Source of the DNA: Hyphomicrobiales bacterium
GTDB lineage: Bacteria > Pseudomonadota > Alphaproteobacteria > Rhizobiales > Xanthobacteraceae
NCBI GenBank assembly: GCA_017305535.1
Contig: JAFKKN010000003.1
Coordinates: forward strand, 434,001-498,000
Length of the DNA stretch: 64,000 bases
Direction: 5' to 3'
Position numbers and translations under genes: made by a program. This document shows, one piece after another, positions 62,387 to 64,000 of this stretch; within the stretch, counting starts at the first letter, position 1; every line of letters starts with the position of its first letter. The notes beneath the pieces were generated by a model. It saw only the letters and a program-made list of their open reading frames with translations, searched no databases and was not told the DNA's origin.

Positions 62387-63598
62387 TTACTTCTTCACCA
62401 GCGGGCAGGCGGGGTCCGGCGGGCCGAAGGCGTCGTCGCCGGAGATCTTGGTCAGGATCTTGTAGTAATCCCAAGGGTATTTCGATTCCTCCGGCTTCTT
62501 GACTTGCACCAGCCAGAGGTCGTGCACCATCAGGTTATCCTCGCGCAGCTTGCCGTTACGCGCGAAGAAATCCTCGACCGGCTTCTCGCGCATCTTCGCG
62601 GCGACTTTCAACGGGTCGTCGGTGCCCGACTCCTTGATTGCGTTGAGATAGTTCATCACCGACGAATAGACGCCCGCCTGCCACATGGTGGGCATCCGGT
62701 TCATTTTGGCGAAGTAACGCTTCGACCATTCGCGCGTCTTGTCGTCCATGTCCCAGTAGAACGACGTGGTCAACAACAAGCCTTGCGCGACGGGCAATCC
62801 CAATCCATGGATGTCGGTGATAAGCGCAAGGAGTGCTGCCATCTGCTGCCCTCCCTTGAAGATGCCGAATTCACCGCCGGTCTTGATCGCGGTGGTGTTG
62901 TTGGGCGGCCCGCCTGCGATGCCGATGATCTTGGCCTTGGAGGCTTGGGCTTGCAGCACGAAGGAAGAGAGGTCAGGAGTCGCGAAAGGCGGGCGGACAG
63001 AGCCGATGACCTTGCCGCCGTTTTTTGTGATGACGGTCGATGCGTCACGCTCAAGGGAGTGGCCGAAAGCGTAGTCATCGGTGATAAAGAACCAGGTGTC
63101 GCCGCCGCGCTTCAGGACTTCCTGGGCAGTTCCCACCGCCAGCGCGCGCGTGTCGAAGACCCATTGAATGGCGTAGGGCGAACAGAACTTTCCATGGAAG
63201 TCGGCGGAGCCCGTGGAATGGGTGATAAACAGCTTGTGGCGGTCGTTCGCAACGCTTTGCACCGCAAGCCCGACCGCGGACACTGGCACGTCGAGGATCA
63301 GGTCGACCTGTTCGGCGTCGTACCAGCGACGGGCGATGCCCGAGCCGATATCCGGTTTGAGTTGATGATCGCCGACGATGACCGAGATCGGTTTGCCGAG
63401 CACCTTGCCGCCGAAGTCATCAACCGCCATCTGCGCGGCGGTCACCGATCCCTGACCCGACGGTGTCGAGGCCGGCCCCGACATATCGGTCAAAACACCG
63501 ATTTTGACAATGTCGTCCGAGACTTGAGCATGTCCGGCAGATGATGACAGCAAGATCGCCGCCAAGGCTGCGGGGACAGATAGACGTCGCGCCTTCAT
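62387..63598 (-). CDS. Orphan HAAT-type substrate-binding protein
   Basis: 403 aa. Signal peptide MKARRLSVPAALAAILLSS with cleavage after GHA, then IVKIGVLTDMSGPAS, the Peripla_BP_6 start. Similar to the protein at 13412-14608 along its length (KPD, IARRWYDAE, LAVQSVA, FITDDYAFGHSLE). No transport genes beside it. GGGGAGGCTCTTTGTC precedes the ATG. The ligand is likely a carboxylate or amino acid. Confidence 0.92.
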   Translation of the reverse strand: MKARRLSVPAALAAILLSSSAGHAQVSDDIVKIGVLTDMSGPASTPSGQGSVTAAQMAVDDFGGKVLGKPISVIVGDHQLKPDIGSGIARRWYDAEQVDLILDVPVSAVGLAVQSVANDRHKLFITHSTGSADFHGKFCSPYAIQWVFDTRALAVGTAQEVLKRGGDTWFFITDDYAFGHSLERDASTVITKNGGKVIGSVRPPFATPDLSSFVLQAQASKAKIIGIAGGPPNNTTAIKTGGEFGIFKGGQQMAALLALITDIHGLGLPVAQGLLLTTSFYWDMDDKTREWSKRYFAKMNRMPTMWQAGVYSSVMNYLNAIKESGTDDPLKVAAKMREKPVEDFFARNGKLREDNLMVHDLWLVQVKKPEESKYPWDYYKILTKISGDDAFGPPDPACPLVKK

Positions 63599-63677
63599 GA
63601 CAAAGAGCCTCCCCTGGGTTTCGGCCTGTTAGCCGTTATTTTAAGCCTTAATTTTTAGAGCGTTTTTCCCCGGCTTG

Positions 63678-63692
63678 GCAATCATCCTGCCG
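63678..63692 (-). promoter_or_regulatory. Possible sigma-54-like promoter for the orphan binding protein
   Basis: On the minus strand CGGCAG-N5-TTGC gives GG and GC separated by 10 nt, with GGCA and TTGC intact. It is about 80 bp before the ATG at 63598. A weaker sigma-70-like pair (TTGCCA-N18-TAAAAA) overlaps it, so the class is undecided. Confidence 0.3.
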
Positions 63693-63716
63693 TTCCTTGG
63701 AGCGGTCTGGATACGC

Positions 63717-64000
63717 TTATTGTAACGTCGCGAGCTTGCGGACATCGATGGTGCGGAAAGCGGCCTGCACCGTGATCTCGTAGTGATCGGTTTGCAGAAT
63801 GTCGGTGATGTTGCGGGGCCGATGCGTGACGACGTTAGTTCCTCCGGCAAGGCGCACGCTGTCGTAGATCAATCCTGCGCCGCCGCTGGCCCGGATCTGC
63901 TCGCCGAATGGCTGCGATGCCGCATAGCTATTGCTTGCGTAGATATCAGGACGCGAGGCTTGCTGTCCTCGGATATCGAGGTAGTCGCCGTGTAGGGTCG
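63717..64000 (-). CDS. RES-domain protein, C-terminal part (runs off right edge)
   Basis: Reading leftward from the edge to a TAA at 63717, about 94 residues are visible: LHGDYLDIRG, YAASQPFGEQIRASGGAGLIY, SVRLAGGTNVVTHRPR. These are characteristic of the C-terminal half of the RES domain, including the conserved Ser and Asn region. RES proteins are NAD-degrading toxins usually paired with an Xre-type antitoxin gene just upstream, which here would lie beyond 64000. No start is visible, so completeness cannot be judged. Confidence 0.75.
   Translation of the reverse strand, partial: TLHGDYLDIRGQQASRPDIYASNSYAASQPFGEQIRASGGAGLIYDSVRLAGGTNVVTHRPRNITDILQTDHYEITVQAAFRTIDVRKLATLQ

Noticed and set aside
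63671-63690. Sigma-54 promoter on the plus strand (GG-N10-GC)
   Set aside because: There is no plus-strand gene downstream; only the minus-strand match upstream of 63598 is kept as a weak candidate.

Overview
The window is a chromosomal stretch of a GC-rich alphaproteobacterium. The dispersed palindromes (GTCCCCGC/GCGGGGAC hairpins and ATGGCCGGG/CCCGGCCAT hairpins), the many branched-chain-amino-acid-type ABC components, the abundance of acyl-CoA genes and a class I copper nitrite reductase together suggest the Bradyrhizobium/Rhodopseudomonas/Afipia group (Nitrobacteraceae). That assignment is inference. No rRNA, tRNA, CRISPR array or intact insertion sequence was seen. Coding is dense: about 55 genes, including five AMP-forming acyl-CoA synthetases and seven short-chain dehydrogenases (SDRs).

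Region 1 (1-24,000) is carboxylic-acid catabolism. A leftward set (acyl-CoA synthetase, TetR, SDR) diverges from a complete HAAT-type ABC importer operon that carries an embedded SDR (2472-8123). Next is an operon of APH-type kinase, acyl-CoA dehydrogenase, medium-chain-type acyl-CoA synthetase and FadR/GntR regulator (8484-13220). It resembles the LvaA/LvaC/LvaE levulinate pathway and the mammalian ACAD10/11 4-hydroxy-acid system, and a perfect GntR-type operator lies at its start. Then come an orphan solute-binding protein, a fused biotin-dependent acyl-CoA carboxylase with a CoA ligase, a MarR regulator, another synthetase and an ACAD11-like dehydrogenase. Three near-identical 14-bp dyads tie the MarR gene to its neighbours.

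Region 2 (24,000-33,800) has two class III transaminases divergent around an IclR regulator, two SDRs, a secreted SnoaL-like protein, and a leftward cluster (acetoacetate-decarboxylase family, carnitine-dehydrogenase-like enzyme, SDR, family III CoA transferase) that looks like a beta-keto-acid pathway.

Region 3 (34,300-48,200) has two paralogous AraC regulators followed by a storage-lipid island: an alpha/beta hydrolase, a phasin, an SDR, a FadD-type ligase and a wax-ester synthase/DGAT. MFS, GNAT, SDR and pyrophosphatase genes and two more hydrolases follow.

Region 4 (48,600-55,100) has a DUF3422 membrane protein, nirK-nirV with a recognisable FNR/FixK-type promoter, and tcuA-tcuB for tricarballylate oxidation.

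Region 5 (55,450-62,280) is a sugar-type (Rbs-like) ABC importer in which one permease is fused to a strictosidine-synthase-like beta-propeller and a second such propeller is encoded before the ATPase. This is the most unusual architecture in the window. The right edge has another orphan HAAT binding protein and the C-terminal part of a RES-domain protein.
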